Positions 21,512-30,299 of a stretch of DNA of 64,000 nucleotides are shown here, piece by piece (positions within the stretch are counted from its first letter, which is position 1; the number at the start of each line of letters is the position of its first letter). A model generated the notes under the pieces. It did no database searches. It was given only the letters and a program-made list of their open reading frames with translations, and was not told where the DNA came from. The translations under genes and the position numbers were made by a program. The stretch is from Rhodocyclales bacterium (GTDB taxonomy: Bacteria; Pseudomonadota; Gammaproteobacteria; Burkholderiales; Rhodocyclaceae). Location: positions 1 to 64,000 of the forward strand of contig PQAF01000027.1 in assembly GCA_003105015.1 (NCBI GenBank). Direction: 5' to 3'.

Positions 21512-22435
21512 ATGAATAAAGGCAGCCTGCCCTCCCTCGATCCGCTCAAGGGCTTCGAGGCCGCCGCGCGTCATCTGAGTTTCACGAAGGCCGCCGGTGA
21601 GCTGTTCCTCACCCAGTCGGCGATCAGTCGGCAGATCCAGACGCTGGAGGAGCAACTCGGCGTCAAGCTCTTCCGCCGCGGGGCACGGCGCCTGAGCCTG
21701 ACGCCGGAGGGCGAGGTGCTCGCGCGCGCCGTCGCCGAAACGCTCGAGCGCCTGGCCGAGGTCTGCGCCGGATTGAAGGCCGCGCAACGGCGCCCGCGCG
21801 TGAACGTCTCGGCGGCCGTCGGCATCGCTTCGCTGTGGCTGGTGCCGCGGCTGGCGGCCTTCCAGGAAAGGGAACCGGACGTCGACGTGCGGCTCTCCGC
21901 CGACAACCGCATGGTGGACCTCGAGCGCGAGGACATCGACCTCGCCCTGCGCTACATCGCGCCGGAGACGGCGCCGGCCGGCGCCGACCTGCTCTTCGAG
22001 GAGGAAGTGTTTCCCGTCGCCGCGCCGAAACTGGCGGCGAAGCTGCCCGCCGTGCTGCGGGCCGAGGACCTGGCCGGGCTCACGCTGCTGGCCTTCGACA
22101 ACGGCCACAAGGCGCCCTGGTTTTCCTGGGAGCCCTGGCTGGTCGGACTCGGCCTCGCCCATGCCAGGCCGAAGGCGGTGCTGCAGTTCAACCAGTACGA
22201 CCAGCTCATCCGCGCCGCCGAGGACGGCCGCGGCATCGCCCTCGGGCGCGGCCCGCTGGTGGCGAAGCTGATCGCGGCTAAGAAGCTCAAGCCCCTGCGC
22301 GGTCCGCGTCAGCGCGTCGCCGCGCGCGCCTACTTCCTCGTGCGGGCGCAGCGCGCAGCGCGGCCGGAGGTGGACCGCTTTGCCGACTGGCTGCTGGCCG
22401 AGGCGAAGAAGACGGAACGCGAAGCCGGCGCCTAG
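21512..22435 (+). CDS. LysR-family transcriptional regulator (GcvA-like)
   Basis: 307 residues. N-terminal winged helix (LDPLKGFEAAARHLSFTKAAGELFLTQSAISRQIQTLEEQLG at about 10-50) and a C-terminal periplasmic-binding-like effector domain from about 93. The FEAAARHLSFTKAA and LTQSAISRQI segments match the GcvA subgroup. Divergent from the DUF2917 gene; the intergenic region contains three ATGCAT/ATGCAA-type repeats but no certain T-N11-A box. Confidence 0.92.
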   Translation: MNKGSLPSLDPLKGFEAAARHLSFTKAAGELFLTQSAISRQIQTLEEQLGVKLFRRGARRLSLTPEGEVLARAVAETLERLAEVCAGLKAAQRRPRVNVSAAVGIASLWLVPRLAAFQEREPDVDVRLSADNRMVDLEREDIDLALRYIAPETAPAGADLLFEEEVFPVAAPKLAAKLPAVLRAEDLAGLTLLAFDNGHKAPWFSWEPWLVGLGLAHARPKAVLQFNQYDQLIRAAEDGRGIALGRGPLVAKLIAAKKLKPLRGPRQRVAARAYFLVRAQRAARPEVDRFADWLLAEAKKTEREAGA

Positions 22436-22470
22436 GGCCGGATGCAAACCAACACCTCGGAGAAGACCGC

Positions 22471-22734
22471 ATGAAAATAGCCCCCTCCTCGGCCGGCGCC
22501 CTGACCTGGCTCTCCGTCATTCTCCTGATCGCCGGCGGCAGCATCGGCGCGCCGGACGGCAGGCTGTTCTGCCTGGTCCTGGCGGCGCTGCTTGCGGCCA
22601 TCCCCTTCCTCTTCGCCACCGGCAAGAGAAGGCTGTTCGCCGGCTTCGTCCTTGGCATCGCCGTCATCGCCGGCTATGTCACCTACGCCGAAGGCGATGC
22701 CGCCTACGGGGCGTATCTACGGCAGCAGCGTTAG
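22471..22734 (+). CDS. Small three-helix membrane protein
   Basis: 87 residues, three hydrophobic segments (about 10-26, 31-48 and 54-70), separated by short polar turns (GAPDGR, GKRR). Only 35 bp after the LysR gene on the same strand. GGAG lies upstream of the ATG. Its last 18 nt overlap the convergent lipoprotein gene. No recognised family. Confidence 0.65.
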   Translation: MKIAPSSAGALTWLSVILLIAGGSIGAPDGRLFCLVLAALLAAIPFLFATGKRRLFAGFVLGIAVIAGYVTYAEGDAAYGAYLRQQR

Positions 22735-23115
22735 CGCAGCCTCGATTTCATCGAGCGCCCTAGCCTTTTCCGCGCTGCGCTGCCCGTCCCGCAGCCGCAG
22801 CCATGCCTTCAAGGCCTGCGCTTCCTGGCGCGACAGCTTCGTCGCCGAGGCGATCATGGCGCCGCGCTTGTCGGCGCGTCCCCACCAGGCGATGGCGGAT
22901 TCCTGCCAGTTCGCAATATGCGATTCCTTTGCATCGGGAAATCGGGAAGGAACCCGCAACAGTTCGACCATCGCCTCGGGCGTGCCGGCGATGATGCGGT
23001 TGTGGACCATGGACATTTCGGACGGCCGTCCGGAGAAAAACGCGTCTGCGCCGTCCTTGCAGCCGGCCAGCGGCAACGCCATGGCCACGACAATCGGCAA
23101 ATAGCGGCGATGCAT
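22717..23115 (-). CDS. Hypothetical lipoprotein
   Basis: 132 residues from MHRRYLP. Signal peptide with lipobox LPLAGC, so Cys19 is probably lipidated and the protein membrane-anchored in the envelope. The mature part is charged and helical, with Trp-containing segments (ANWQESAIAWWGR). No known family. Convergent with 22471-22734. Confidence 0.7.
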   Translation of the reverse strand: MHRRYLPIVVAMALPLAGCKDGADAFFSGRPSEMSMVHNRIIAGTPEAMVELLRVPSRFPDAKESHIANWQESAIAWWGRADKRGAMIASATKLSRQEAQALKAWLRLRDGQRSAEKARALDEIEAALTLLP

Positions 23116-23171
23116 GCTACGGCATGTGCAGGTGACGACTGCCGGCCTTCGCCCGGGCTGGCTTCGGGAAA

Positions 23172-23426
23172 CTACTTCCTGACGGGGGTAGCCTTGGGTT
23201 TCCTGCCCGGAATGGCCGGGGGAATATAGCCGGATACCCGGCAAAGCATAGCCTCGATTTCCTTGCCGTTCTTGAAGCGGATCGAACGGCACACGATGAC
23301 GTCCCCACGCGCAGACAGGTGGGACACCGCCTGACGCACATTCTCAAGCGACATGCCGGTTGACGCGGCGATCTCCCAGTCGAGCTGTTCGCCGTGACGC
23401 TTAAGACATTCCAGGATTCCATTCAT
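23172..23426 (-). CDS. Small winged-helix protein
   Basis: 84 residues with AAGGAG upstream of the ATG. MNGILECLKRHGEQLDWEIAASTGMSLENVRQAVSHLSARGDVIVCRSIRF reads as a compact winged helix: helix, turn, recognition helix (LENVRQAVSHL), then wing strands. The basic C-terminus (GRKPKATPVRK) suits DNA binding. Lies between the lipoprotein and cold-shock genes on the same strand. Regulatory target unknown. Confidence 0.7.
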   Translation of the reverse strand: MNGILECLKRHGEQLDWEIAASTGMSLENVRQAVSHLSARGDVIVCRSIRFKNGKEIEAMLCRVSGYIPPAIPGRKPKATPVRK

Positions 23427-23466
23427 CGGAAAATCTCCTTTATTCCGCAAGGGGTTGCGCAACCTT

Positions 23467-23676
23467 TTACAGCGCCTTCAGGTTGACGGCGGCAACCTTG
23501 CCGTTTTTGCCGGTCTCGACTTCAAAAGTCAGCCGCTGGTTCTCGGCAAGCGTCGCCAGGCCGGCGCGTTCGACCGCCGAAATGTGCACGAAGACATCCT
23601 TGGTGCCGTCCTCGGGCGTGATGAAGCCGTAGCCTTTGGCGGAGTTGAAAAACTTGACGGTACCTGTGATGGTCAT
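23467..23676 (-). CDS. Cold-shock domain protein (CspA family)
   Basis: 69 residues from [10 protein letters not shown]. Both RNA-binding motifs are present: RNP1 KGYGFI at 14-19 and RNP2 VFVHI at 28-32. Csp proteins melt RNA secondary structure and act as RNA chaperones. The 207 bp upstream are gene-free and could supply a structured 5' leader, as on other csp mRNAs. Residues 50-52 (LTF) fall in a weak 13/16 match to the dispersed 24-bp element. Confidence 0.94.
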   Translation of the reverse strand: MTITGTVKFFNSAKGYGFITPEDGTKDVFVHISAVERAGLATLAENQRLTFEVETGKNGKVAAVNLKAL

Positions 23677-23883
23677 GATATTCCTGTATTGAATCAATGA
23701 GTAAAGCCACCCGCGACATTGCGCGCAGCATCAAATGACCCATCGGAGATAATCGCAGAAGCCCCCTGGACGGGAGCCGATAGAGCTAGCCAGGAACCAC
23801 TCGACTGCCCAATTTTGGACGCTATGGCCCGGAATGACAAGCTTTTTCTTCAGACCACCGCGGTTGGCCGGGCCCCTGCGGGC

Positions 23884-24435
23884 TCAGCCGTCTCCCCGCC
23901 CCTCCTTGATCGCCTTCCGCCTCCAGACCCAGACATAGTGGGCGCCGGAGATGAACACCGAGGCGAAGAGCAGGATGAAGAGCGGCACCAGCCAGGCCCC
24001 GGCATCGACCAGCTGCCCGGCCTGCGCCATGGCAAGGGCGAGGACGCCGAACTCAAGGAAGGTGTTGGCCTTCGACAGGCGCGTCGGCGCCATCTCGATG
24101 TGTCCGACGACGAAGCGGTAGGCCACGGCGCCGGCGACGATGATGGCGTCGCGCATGACGATCACCACCGCCAGCCAGATCGGCAGCATGCCCTGCGCCG
24201 ACAGCAGGATGGCGACGATCATCATGGTCATCTTGTCGGCGATCGGGTCGAGCACGGCGCCGAGCTGTGACATCTGGTCGAGCCGCCGCGCCAGGAAGCC
24301 GTCGAGCCAGTCGCCGACGGCCGCCGCCATGAAGACGGCGAAGGCCAGCTTGTAATCGTGGTCGAGCAGCAGGAAGGCCACCACCGGGATCAGCAGCACG
24401 CGGGCGACGGTGATGAGGTTGGGCAGGGTGAACAT
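23884..24435 (-). CDS. CDP-alcohol phosphatidyltransferase family protein
   Basis: 183 residues with six predicted membrane helices. The catalytic motif D-x2-D-G-x2-A-R-x8-G-x3-D-x3-D is complete (DWLDGFLARRLDQMSQLGAV then LDPIADK, about 42-68). The reaction joins CDP-diacylglycerol to an alcohol. The short length and MFTLPNLITVARVLLIP start are like PgsA or bacterial cardiolipin-synthase-type enzymes; glycerol 3-phosphate is the likeliest acceptor. It lies 59 bp after the GGDEF/EAL gene. Confidence 0.88.
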   Translation of the reverse strand: MFTLPNLITVARVLLIPVVAFLLLDHDYKLAFAVFMAAAVGDWLDGFLARRLDQMSQLGAVLDPIADKMTMMIVAILLSAQGMLPIWLAVVIVMRDAIIVAGAVAYRFVVGHIEMAPTRLSKANTFLEFGVLALAMAQAGQLVDAGAWLVPLFILLFASVFISGAHYVWVWRRKAIKEGRGDG

Positions 24436-24494
24436 GACGAGGCAATGATGCACCGGGACGCCCGGGCAGGCAACGGCAACGCCCGCCGCAGGGA

Positions 24495-26909
24495 CTACTT
24501 GTCGAACATCTTCTCGAAGACGGTCGCCGGCACCGGATGGCCGAACAGGAATCCCTGATAGGCGTTGCAGTCGTTGCTGTTGAGGAAGCGGTGCTGGGCC
24601 TCCTTCTCGACGCCTTCCGCGATGACATGCAGGCCGAGGGCCTGCGCCATGGCGATGATGGTCTTGACGATCTCGGCGTCGCCGACGTTGCTGTCCACCT
24701 GCTGGATGAAGGAGCGGTCGATCTTCAGCTGGTCGAGCGGCAGCTGGCGCAGGTAGGACAGAGAGGAATAGCCCGTGCCGAAGTCGTCCATCGAGAAGCC
24801 GATGCCGAGCGACTTGAGGGCCTTCATCTTCTCGACGGTGTCCTCCATGTCGTCGACGATGACGCTCTCCGTCAATTCGAGCTTGAGGTGTAACGGGTCG
24901 GCGCCGGTGAGTTCCAGTATCCGGCGGACGCCGTCGACGAAATCGGGCTGGTGGAACTGCCTGGCGCTGACGTTGACCGCCACGATGAGGTCGCGCGTGG
25001 CAGGGTTGTCCTGCCACGCCTTCAGCTGCGTGCAGGCCGTCTCGAGCACCCAATTGCCGATCGGCACGATCAGGCCGGTCTCCTCCGCCAACGGAATGAA
25101 CTCGGCGGGCGGCACCAGGCCCCGCAGCGGATGCTCCCAGCGAAGCAGCGCCTCCGCGCCGATGATGCTGAACTTGTCGTCGAATTGCGGCTGGTAGTGG
25201 AGCACCAGCTGCCCCTCCGCGACGACGCGGCGCAGTTCGGACTCCATCTCCGCCCGCACCATCAGCGATTGCTGCATGGCCGGGTCGAAGAAGCAGAGCC
25301 GGTTGCGGCCGTCCGACTTGGCCTGGTACATCGCCACGTCGGCACGCTTGAGGAGCTCGTCCACGCTCGGGTGGCTGTCGTCGAACAGGCTGATGCCGAT
25401 GCTCATGGTGCCGTGGTACTCGCGTTCCTTCAGCATGAACGGGTGCGCGATGGCTTCCAGGATCTTCTGGCCGACGACTTCCGCATGGCCGGCCGCCTCG
25501 CCCTCGTGGTCGCCGAGGTTTTCCAGCAGCACGACGAATTCGTCGCCGCCGAGGCGCGCCACGGTGTCGACCTGGCGCACGCAGCTGCGCAGCCGCCGGG
25601 CGACCTCGACCAGCAGCTGGTCGCCTGCATCATGGCCCTCGGTGTCGTTGAGCAGCTTGAACTGGTCGAAGTCGAGGAAAAGCAGGGCGCCGTGGCGGTG
25701 CTGGCGGGCCGCGGTCGCCAGCGCATGCCCGAGCCGGTCGATCAGCAGGCGGCGGTTCGGCAGCTGCGTGAGGGGATCGAAGAAAGCGAGGTTGCGGATC
25801 TTTTCCTCGGCCTCCTTCCGCTGCGAGACGTCGCTGAAGGCGATGACATAGTGGCTGATGCGGCCGTCGGGCGCCACCACCGCGGAAATGCTCTGCCAGA
25901 CGGGGTAGTCATGCCCGCTCTTGTGCCGATACCTCAGCTCGCCCTGCCAATGGCGCTCCTGCTCGAGCGCCCGCCAGATTTTCTGCTGGAAAGCTTCGTC
26001 GTGCTCGTTGTAGAGCAGGTTGCTCGGCTTGCCGCCCAGCGCCTCGGCGGGCTGATAGCCGGTAATGTTGGCGAACGCGCGATTGACGCGCAGGATGTTC
26101 TGCGCGGCATCGGTCACGATCATGCCCTCCTCGGATTCGAACGCCGTCGCGGCGATGCGCAGCTCGTCATGGCTTTGCCTCAGCTCATTCAGCGTGGCGG
26201 AAAGGTTTTCCGCCATGCCGTTGAATGCGGCGATGGTCTGGCGCATCTCGGGCCCGCCGCTCGGCGCGATGCGCGCGTCGAGGTCGCCGTCGCCGAAGCG
26301 CCGGGCCCCCCCGATCAGGGCGTCGAGCGGACGCAGTCCGGAACGCAGGATCAGCATGATGCCGGCGAACTGCAAGCCGACCGCCAGGGCAAGAAGCTGG
26401 AAGTGGCCCAGGAAATTCTTCCAGAGCCGGTCGATGCCCGCTTCCGACGAGATCATCACGGTCAGGGTGCCGTGATCGCGGCCGTTCACCGTCAGCGTGC
26501 GCGACGCGATGGGCGCCGTTATGCCGACGCTGGCGGCAAACCAGCGCGGCGCCATCGGGGTCGCGGACTCGCCCTCCACCTCGATCAAGTCGTCCCCCGC
26601 GCCGCGCCAGACCATGCGCCGGATATGCGCCTGCCCGGCGCGCGTCTCGAGGATTTCTCGGACTGCGGCCGGATTCCCGCCGGACGCGACGCCGGCAATG
26701 GCCAGCATCTGCTTGGAGATTTCCAGTTGGAGCTGCTTGTCCAGTTCGCCGCTCAGCGACAGCGCGTCGTTCACGGTGGCCGAGACCAGCAGGATGGCGC
26801 CCGTCGCAACCAGCACCAGCGCCGTGCTGAGGGCCATCCGCGCCGCGAATGTCATCCGCGACCATAACCGTCCGGGCATTTTTTTCATCAGCATTTTGTC
26901 ATGCAGCAT
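24495..26909 (-). CDS. Membrane HAMP-PAS-GGDEF-EAL protein (c-di-GMP turnover)
   Basis: 804 residues from ATG 26909 (no strong ribosome-binding site; ATGs at 26894, 26888 and 26879 are alternatives). Membrane helix about 16-38, periplasmic sensor ~39-155, helix ~156-175, HAMP ~178-230, PAS ~245-365 (NITGYQPAEALGG), GGDEF ~370-530 (active-site GGDEF, FDPLTQLPNRR) and EAL ~545-800 (EALLRWEHP, ELTES, DDFGTGYSSLSYL, DQLKIDR). Both catalytic motifs look intact, so it may be bifunctional. The signal is unknown. Confidence 0.93.
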   Translation of the reverse strand: MLHDKMLMKKMPGRLWSRMTFAARMALSTALVLVATGAILLVSATVNDALSLSGELDKQLQLEISKQMLAIAGVASGGNPAAVREILETRAGQAHIRRMVWRGAGDDLIEVEGESATPMAPRWFAASVGITAPIASRTLTVNGRDHGTLTVMISSEAGIDRLWKNFLGHFQLLALAVGLQFAGIMLILRSGLRPLDALIGGARRFGDGDLDARIAPSGGPEMRQTIAAFNGMAENLSATLNELRQSHDELRIAATAFESEEGMIVTDAAQNILRVNRAFANITGYQPAEALGGKPSNLLYNEHDEAFQQKIWRALEQERHWQGELRYRHKSGHDYPVWQSISAVVAPDGRISHYVIAFSDVSQRKEAEEKIRNLAFFDPLTQLPNRRLLIDRLGHALATAARQHRHGALLFLDFDQFKLLNDTEGHDAGDQLLVEVARRLRSCVRQVDTVARLGGDEFVVLLENLGDHEGEAAGHAEVVGQKILEAIAHPFMLKEREYHGTMSIGISLFDDSHPSVDELLKRADVAMYQAKSDGRNRLCFFDPAMQQSLMVRAEMESELRRVVAEGQLVLHYQPQFDDKFSIIGAEALLRWEHPLRGLVPPAEFIPLAEETGLIVPIGNWVLETACTQLKAWQDNPATRDLIVAVNVSARQFHQPDFVDGVRRILELTGADPLHLKLELTESVIVDDMEDTVEKMKALKSLGIGFSMDDFGTGYSSLSYLRQLPLDQLKIDRSFIQQVDSNVGDAEIVKTIIAMAQALGLHVIAEGVEKEAQHRFLNSNDCNAYQGFLFGHPVPATVFEKMFDK

Positions 26910-27074
26910 TTTTTTCCGGATGCCGTGCGGGAAGTCTAACCGCTTTCCATTCAGGCGTGAAAATCTGCCGCATAAAATTCGCCGGCGGCAGGCAAGCGAA
27001 GCGGTTCCCCGTCTTTTCTTCCGCGGCAACTTCGTTCAAAGTTGCGACTCACCCCACCTTGCCGGAGCCCCCCG

Positions 27075-27335
27075 ATGACCTTGCCGCTCAGCGAGGCAGA
27101 CCTCGACGAACTGATCGCCATGGCCGACCGCGCGACTGCCGGCTTCGGCGGCAACCCGGACTGGGCGTGGCCCGACACGCTGCTCGGCCGCACCGTCGTC
27201 GCCCTCATGGGACGCGCCCCGACGCGGCTGGAAGTCCTCGCGGCCGCGCGCCGCCACGAGGAACGCCGCGCGGAAGCAACGGAGGCTGCGGGCAACGATG
27301 CTACGATGGCGGCTTCGCCCCGGAGATCGCCATGA
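27075..27335 (+). CDS. Small hypothetical protein coupled to hisG
   Basis: 86 residues from ATG 27075. Helical and charged (SEADLDELIAMADRATAGF, then RLEVLAAARRHEERRAEATE), with a conserved-looking WAWPDTLLGR turn. Its stop overlaps the hisG start as ATGA (27332-27335), so the two are translationally coupled and the gene is likely real. No known family. Confidence 0.6.
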   Translation: MTLPLSEADLDELIAMADRATAGFGGNPDWAWPDTLLGRTVVALMGRAPTRLEVLAAARRHEERRAEATEAAGNDATMAASPRRSP

Positions 27336-28216
27336 CCGACACCCCCACACGCCTGCGCCTCGGCATCCCCAAGGGCAGCCTGCAGGAGACCACCCAGAAG
27401 CTGTTCCAGCGCGCCGGCTACGACCTGCGCATTTCCGGCCGCTCGTATTACCCGGACATCGACGATCCGGAAATCGAATGCATCCTCATCCGCCCGCAGG
27501 AGATGGCGCGCTACGTCGAGCAGGGCGTGCTCGACTGCGCCATCACCGGCCTGGACTGGATGCTCGAAACCGGGGCCGACGTCGAGGAACTGGCGGATCT
27601 CCGCGCGCCCTGGCCCAACTACGGCACGGTGCGCTGGGTGATGGCCTCCAAGGAAGGCTCGCCCTTCGACAGCGTGAAGGACCTCGAGGGCCGCCACATC
27701 GCCACCGAAGCGGTCGGCATGACGAAGCGCTTCCTCGCCGAGCACGGCGTGACTGCCAGCGTGGAGTTCTCCTGGGGCGCCACCGAGGTGAAGCCGCCGA
27801 TCCTCGCCGATGCCATCGTCGACGTCTCCGAGACCGGCTCCTCGCTGCGCGCCAACCAGCTGCGCGTGATGCACGTCGTGCTGGAGAGCACGCCGCGCTT
27901 CATCGCCAACCGCGCGGCGGCGCGGGACGCCTGGAAGCGCGCCAAGATCGACCGCATGCTGATGCTGCTGAAAGGGGCGATTGCCGCCGCCACGCGCGTG
28001 CTGCTGGCGATGAACGTGCCGAAGGACAAGGTCGACGCCGTGCTGAAAATCCTGCCGGCGCTGGCGACGCCGACGGTGTCCACGCTGTCCGACCCGGCCT
28101 GGGTGGACCTCAGCACGGTGGTGGCCGAGAAGCAGGTGCGCGAGCTGATCCCGAAGCTCTACGCGGCCGGCGCGCGCGGCATCATCGAGCTGCCGATCAA
28201 CAAGATCATCGAATAA
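27332..28216 (+). CDS. hisG: ATP phosphoribosyltransferase, long form
   Basis: 294 residues. Catalytic domain begins RLRLGIPKGSLQETTQKLFQRAGYD; the PRPP-binding region reads DAIVDVSETGSSLRANQL. The C-terminal ~75 residues (TPTVSTLSDPAWVDLSTVVAEKQVRELIPKLYAAGARGIIELPINKI) are the ACT-like regulatory domain of the long, HisZ-independent form. First step of histidine synthesis, feedback-inhibited by histidine. It stands alone with no other his gene nearby, unlike the usual betaproteobacterial short HisG plus HisZ. Confidence 0.9.
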   Translation: MTDTPTRLRLGIPKGSLQETTQKLFQRAGYDLRISGRSYYPDIDDPEIECILIRPQEMARYVEQGVLDCAITGLDWMLETGADVEELADLRAPWPNYGTVRWVMASKEGSPFDSVKDLEGRHIATEAVGMTKRFLAEHGVTASVEFSWGATEVKPPILADAIVDVSETGSSLRANQLRVMHVVLESTPRFIANRAAARDAWKRAKIDRMLMLLKGAIAAATRVLLAMNVPKDKVDAVLKILPALATPTVSTLSDPAWVDLSTVVAEKQVRELIPKLYAAGARGIIELPINKIIE

Positions 28217-28238
28217 CGGGCGGCGCAGGGAGGCAACG

Positions 28239-29621
28239 GTGCTTGGCAAATTGCGAAAATTGTTCGGCGGCGCAAGCCCGCCCGCTGCGCCGGCTGAGGC
28301 GCCTTCGGATTTCGAACGGCTGAACCAGGTTGCGCCCCTCAAGGCAAAGGCGCCCTCCTCCGACGGCGACAGGCGCAGCTTCGTCTGCCGCGAGGCGATC
28401 CTCGACCGGCAGGAGAAGATCGCCGGCTACGAGTTCTCCCTGACCGAGCGCCTGCAGTCCCGGCTGAGCCAGAAAAGCCAGCTGCTGCACCGCGTCTACG
28501 ACGACGCCCTGCTGCGGAATCTCGTCCAGCACGACCTGCAGAATCTGCTCGGCAACCGCATCGCCTTCGTGCACCTTTCCCCGGCTTCGCTCCTGAATCC
28601 GCTCATCGATGGACTGTCCCCCGCCAATACGGTGCTGGTCCTCGACAGCGGCGACACGCCGGAGTTGCCGACGGAACTGGCCGGGGTACTGGCAAGGCAA
28701 AGGCAGCGCGGCCTCAGGATAGGCTGGCTGCTGCGCTCGCCGCAGGCGACGATTCCCCTGCACGTCGCCGACGCCGACATGTTCCAGATCGACGCGCTCG
28801 CCTTCGACGGACTGCAGATCCGCAGCGTCATGCGCGATCTTTCCGGCATGCGCACGGCCGGACTGCCAAAGGCCGCCTTCATCGCCCGCAACCTGCTGAC
28901 CTTCGACGACTTCAACCTCTGCTTCAACGGCGGCTTCGACTATTTCCAGGGGCCCTTCGTCACCAGCCGGGAAAACTGGCGGGCGCCGAAGAGCGACGTC
29001 GACCGCCTGCACTTCATCACGCTGCTCAACCTGGTGCGCCAGGGGGCGGAGTACGACGTCATCGCCGACCACATGCGCCAGGAGCCGGTCATGACCTTCA
29101 AGCTCCTGCGCTACCTCAACTCGCCCCTGCTCGGCCTGCAGCAGAAGATCACCTCGGTCTCGCAGGCGCTGCTCATCATCGGCCGCGACAAGTTCTATCG
29201 CTGGCTGTCCCTGCTGCTGTTCAGCGTGCGCGACCAGGGCTATCGGGAGCGCATCCTCGCCGAACAGGCCCTGACGCGCGGCCGCTTCCTGGAAAGCCTG
29301 GCCGGCCAGGGCGGCATACCGCCCGTGGCCAACGACCTGTTCCTGCTCGGCCTGTTTTCCCTGCTCGACGTCCTGCTCGGCCTGCCGCTGGCCGAGATCG
29401 TGGCGCGCGTCCAACTGCCCGAACCGGTGCGGGACGCCCTGCTCGGGCAAGCCTCGGCCTGGCGCGACGCCCTCGACCTGGCGATGGCCTACGAGAGCGG
29501 CGACGAGGCCCGGCTGGGCGACGCCGCCGCGCGCTGCGGGATCGATGCCGGCCGGGTCACCGAGGCCGCCCTCGAGGCGCTGGGCTGGACGCGGGAAATC
29601 ACCTCGATGGAGGAAGGCTGA
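28239..29621 (+). CDS. HDOD signalling protein with degenerate EAL domain
   Basis: 460 residues from GTG 28239, with AGGGAGG upstream. Residues ~45-235 align with an EAL domain (REAILDRQEKIAGYEFSL, FDDFNLCFNGGFDYFQGPF) but lack the ExL and catalytic acids, so phosphodiesterase activity is unlikely. Residues ~245-440 form an HDOD domain (DHMRQEPVMTFKLLRYLNSPLLGLQQKITSVSQALLIIGRDKFYRWLSLLLF). This YuxH/CdgJ-type architecture acts through protein contacts in motility or c-di-GMP pathways. Follows hisG by 22 bp. Confidence 0.88.
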   Translation: MLGKLRKLFGGASPPAAPAEAPSDFERLNQVAPLKAKAPSSDGDRRSFVCREAILDRQEKIAGYEFSLTERLQSRLSQKSQLLHRVYDDALLRNLVQHDLQNLLGNRIAFVHLSPASLLNPLIDGLSPANTVLVLDSGDTPELPTELAGVLARQRQRGLRIGWLLRSPQATIPLHVADADMFQIDALAFDGLQIRSVMRDLSGMRTAGLPKAAFIARNLLTFDDFNLCFNGGFDYFQGPFVTSRENWRAPKSDVDRLHFITLLNLVRQGAEYDVIADHMRQEPVMTFKLLRYLNSPLLGLQQKITSVSQALLIIGRDKFYRWLSLLLFSVRDQGYRERILAEQALTRGRFLESLAGQGGIPPVANDLFLLGLFSLLDVLLGLPLAEIVARVQLPEPVRDALLGQASAWRDALDLAMAYESGDEARLGDAAARCGIDAGRVTEAALEALGWTREITSMEEG

Positions 29622-29692
29622 GCCGGTCGATTAAGGCTGCCTTAAGGCGCGGCGCCCAGGATTGCCTGCGACATCATTCGCAGGAGAAAAGC

Positions 29693-30265
29693 ATGGCCCT
29701 GAAAAACGACAGCAGCCGCTACGGCGCCGTCTCGCGCGCCCTGCACTGGGGCATCGCCGCCCTGGTCATCGGAATCATCGTCTTCGTCGAACTGCACGAG
29801 TTCTTCCCGAAGGACAGCACGGAACGCAAGGGATTGATGATGCTGCACATCCAGGTCGGCATGCTGCTGTTCGGCCTGACCGCGCTGCGCCTGGCCTGGC
29901 GCGCGGCGAATCCGCCGCCGGCGATCGCGCCCGCCCCGCAGGCCTGGGAAGCCCGCCTGGCAACCCTGATGCACGTGGCGCTCTACGCGACGATGCTGGC
30001 CCTGCCGGTGCTCGGCGTCGCCATGGCGCAGGCCGGCGGCAAGCCGCTCGCCTTCCTCGGCACGCCGCTGCCGGTGTTCCTGGCCGAGAACAAGGCGCTC
30101 GGCAAGACGCTCAAGGAGGCGCACGAGGTCGTCGGCAACATCGCGATCGGGCTGATCGCCTTCCACGCCGTCGCCGCCTTCTGGCACCACTTCGTCAAGG
30201 GCGACAACACGCTGGCGCGCATGCTGCCGGACTGGCTCGCAGGCGTGCGCCCGGCTGGGCGATAA
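29693..30265 (+). CDS. Cytochrome b561-family protein
   Basis: 190 residues, four membrane helices (about 14-34, 48-68, 90-112 and 146-166). Heme-ligand His candidates: His18 (SRALHWGIA), His52 (MMLHIQVGM), and the pair in EAHEVVGNIAIGLIAFHAVAAFWHH. The start is preceded by CAGGAG. Family members move electrons across the inner membrane from quinol or superoxide. No partner gene is next to it. Confidence 0.92.
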   Translation: MALKNDSSRYGAVSRALHWGIAALVIGIIVFVELHEFFPKDSTERKGLMMLHIQVGMLLFGLTALRLAWRAANPPPAIAPAPQAWEARLATLMHVALYATMLALPVLGVAMAQAGGKPLAFLGTPLPVFLAENKALGKTLKEAHEVVGNIAIGLIAFHAVAAFWHHFVKGDNTLARMLPDWLAGVRPAGR

Positions 30266-30299
30266 TGGCGGCTTCGCCAATGTCGCCACGCACGCTCCA

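Noticed and set aside
23525..23548. AAAGTCAGCC-N8-TCGGCA in the cold-shock gene
   Set aside because: Only 13 of 16 fixed bases match, within a conserved codon stretch. Not counted as a copy, though it could be a diverged one.
26910..27029. N-terminal extension of the HAMP-PAS-GGDEF-EAL protein to 27029
   Set aside because: The added 40 residues are Arg-rich and lack a ribosome-binding site, and the membrane helix begins shortly after ATG 26909.
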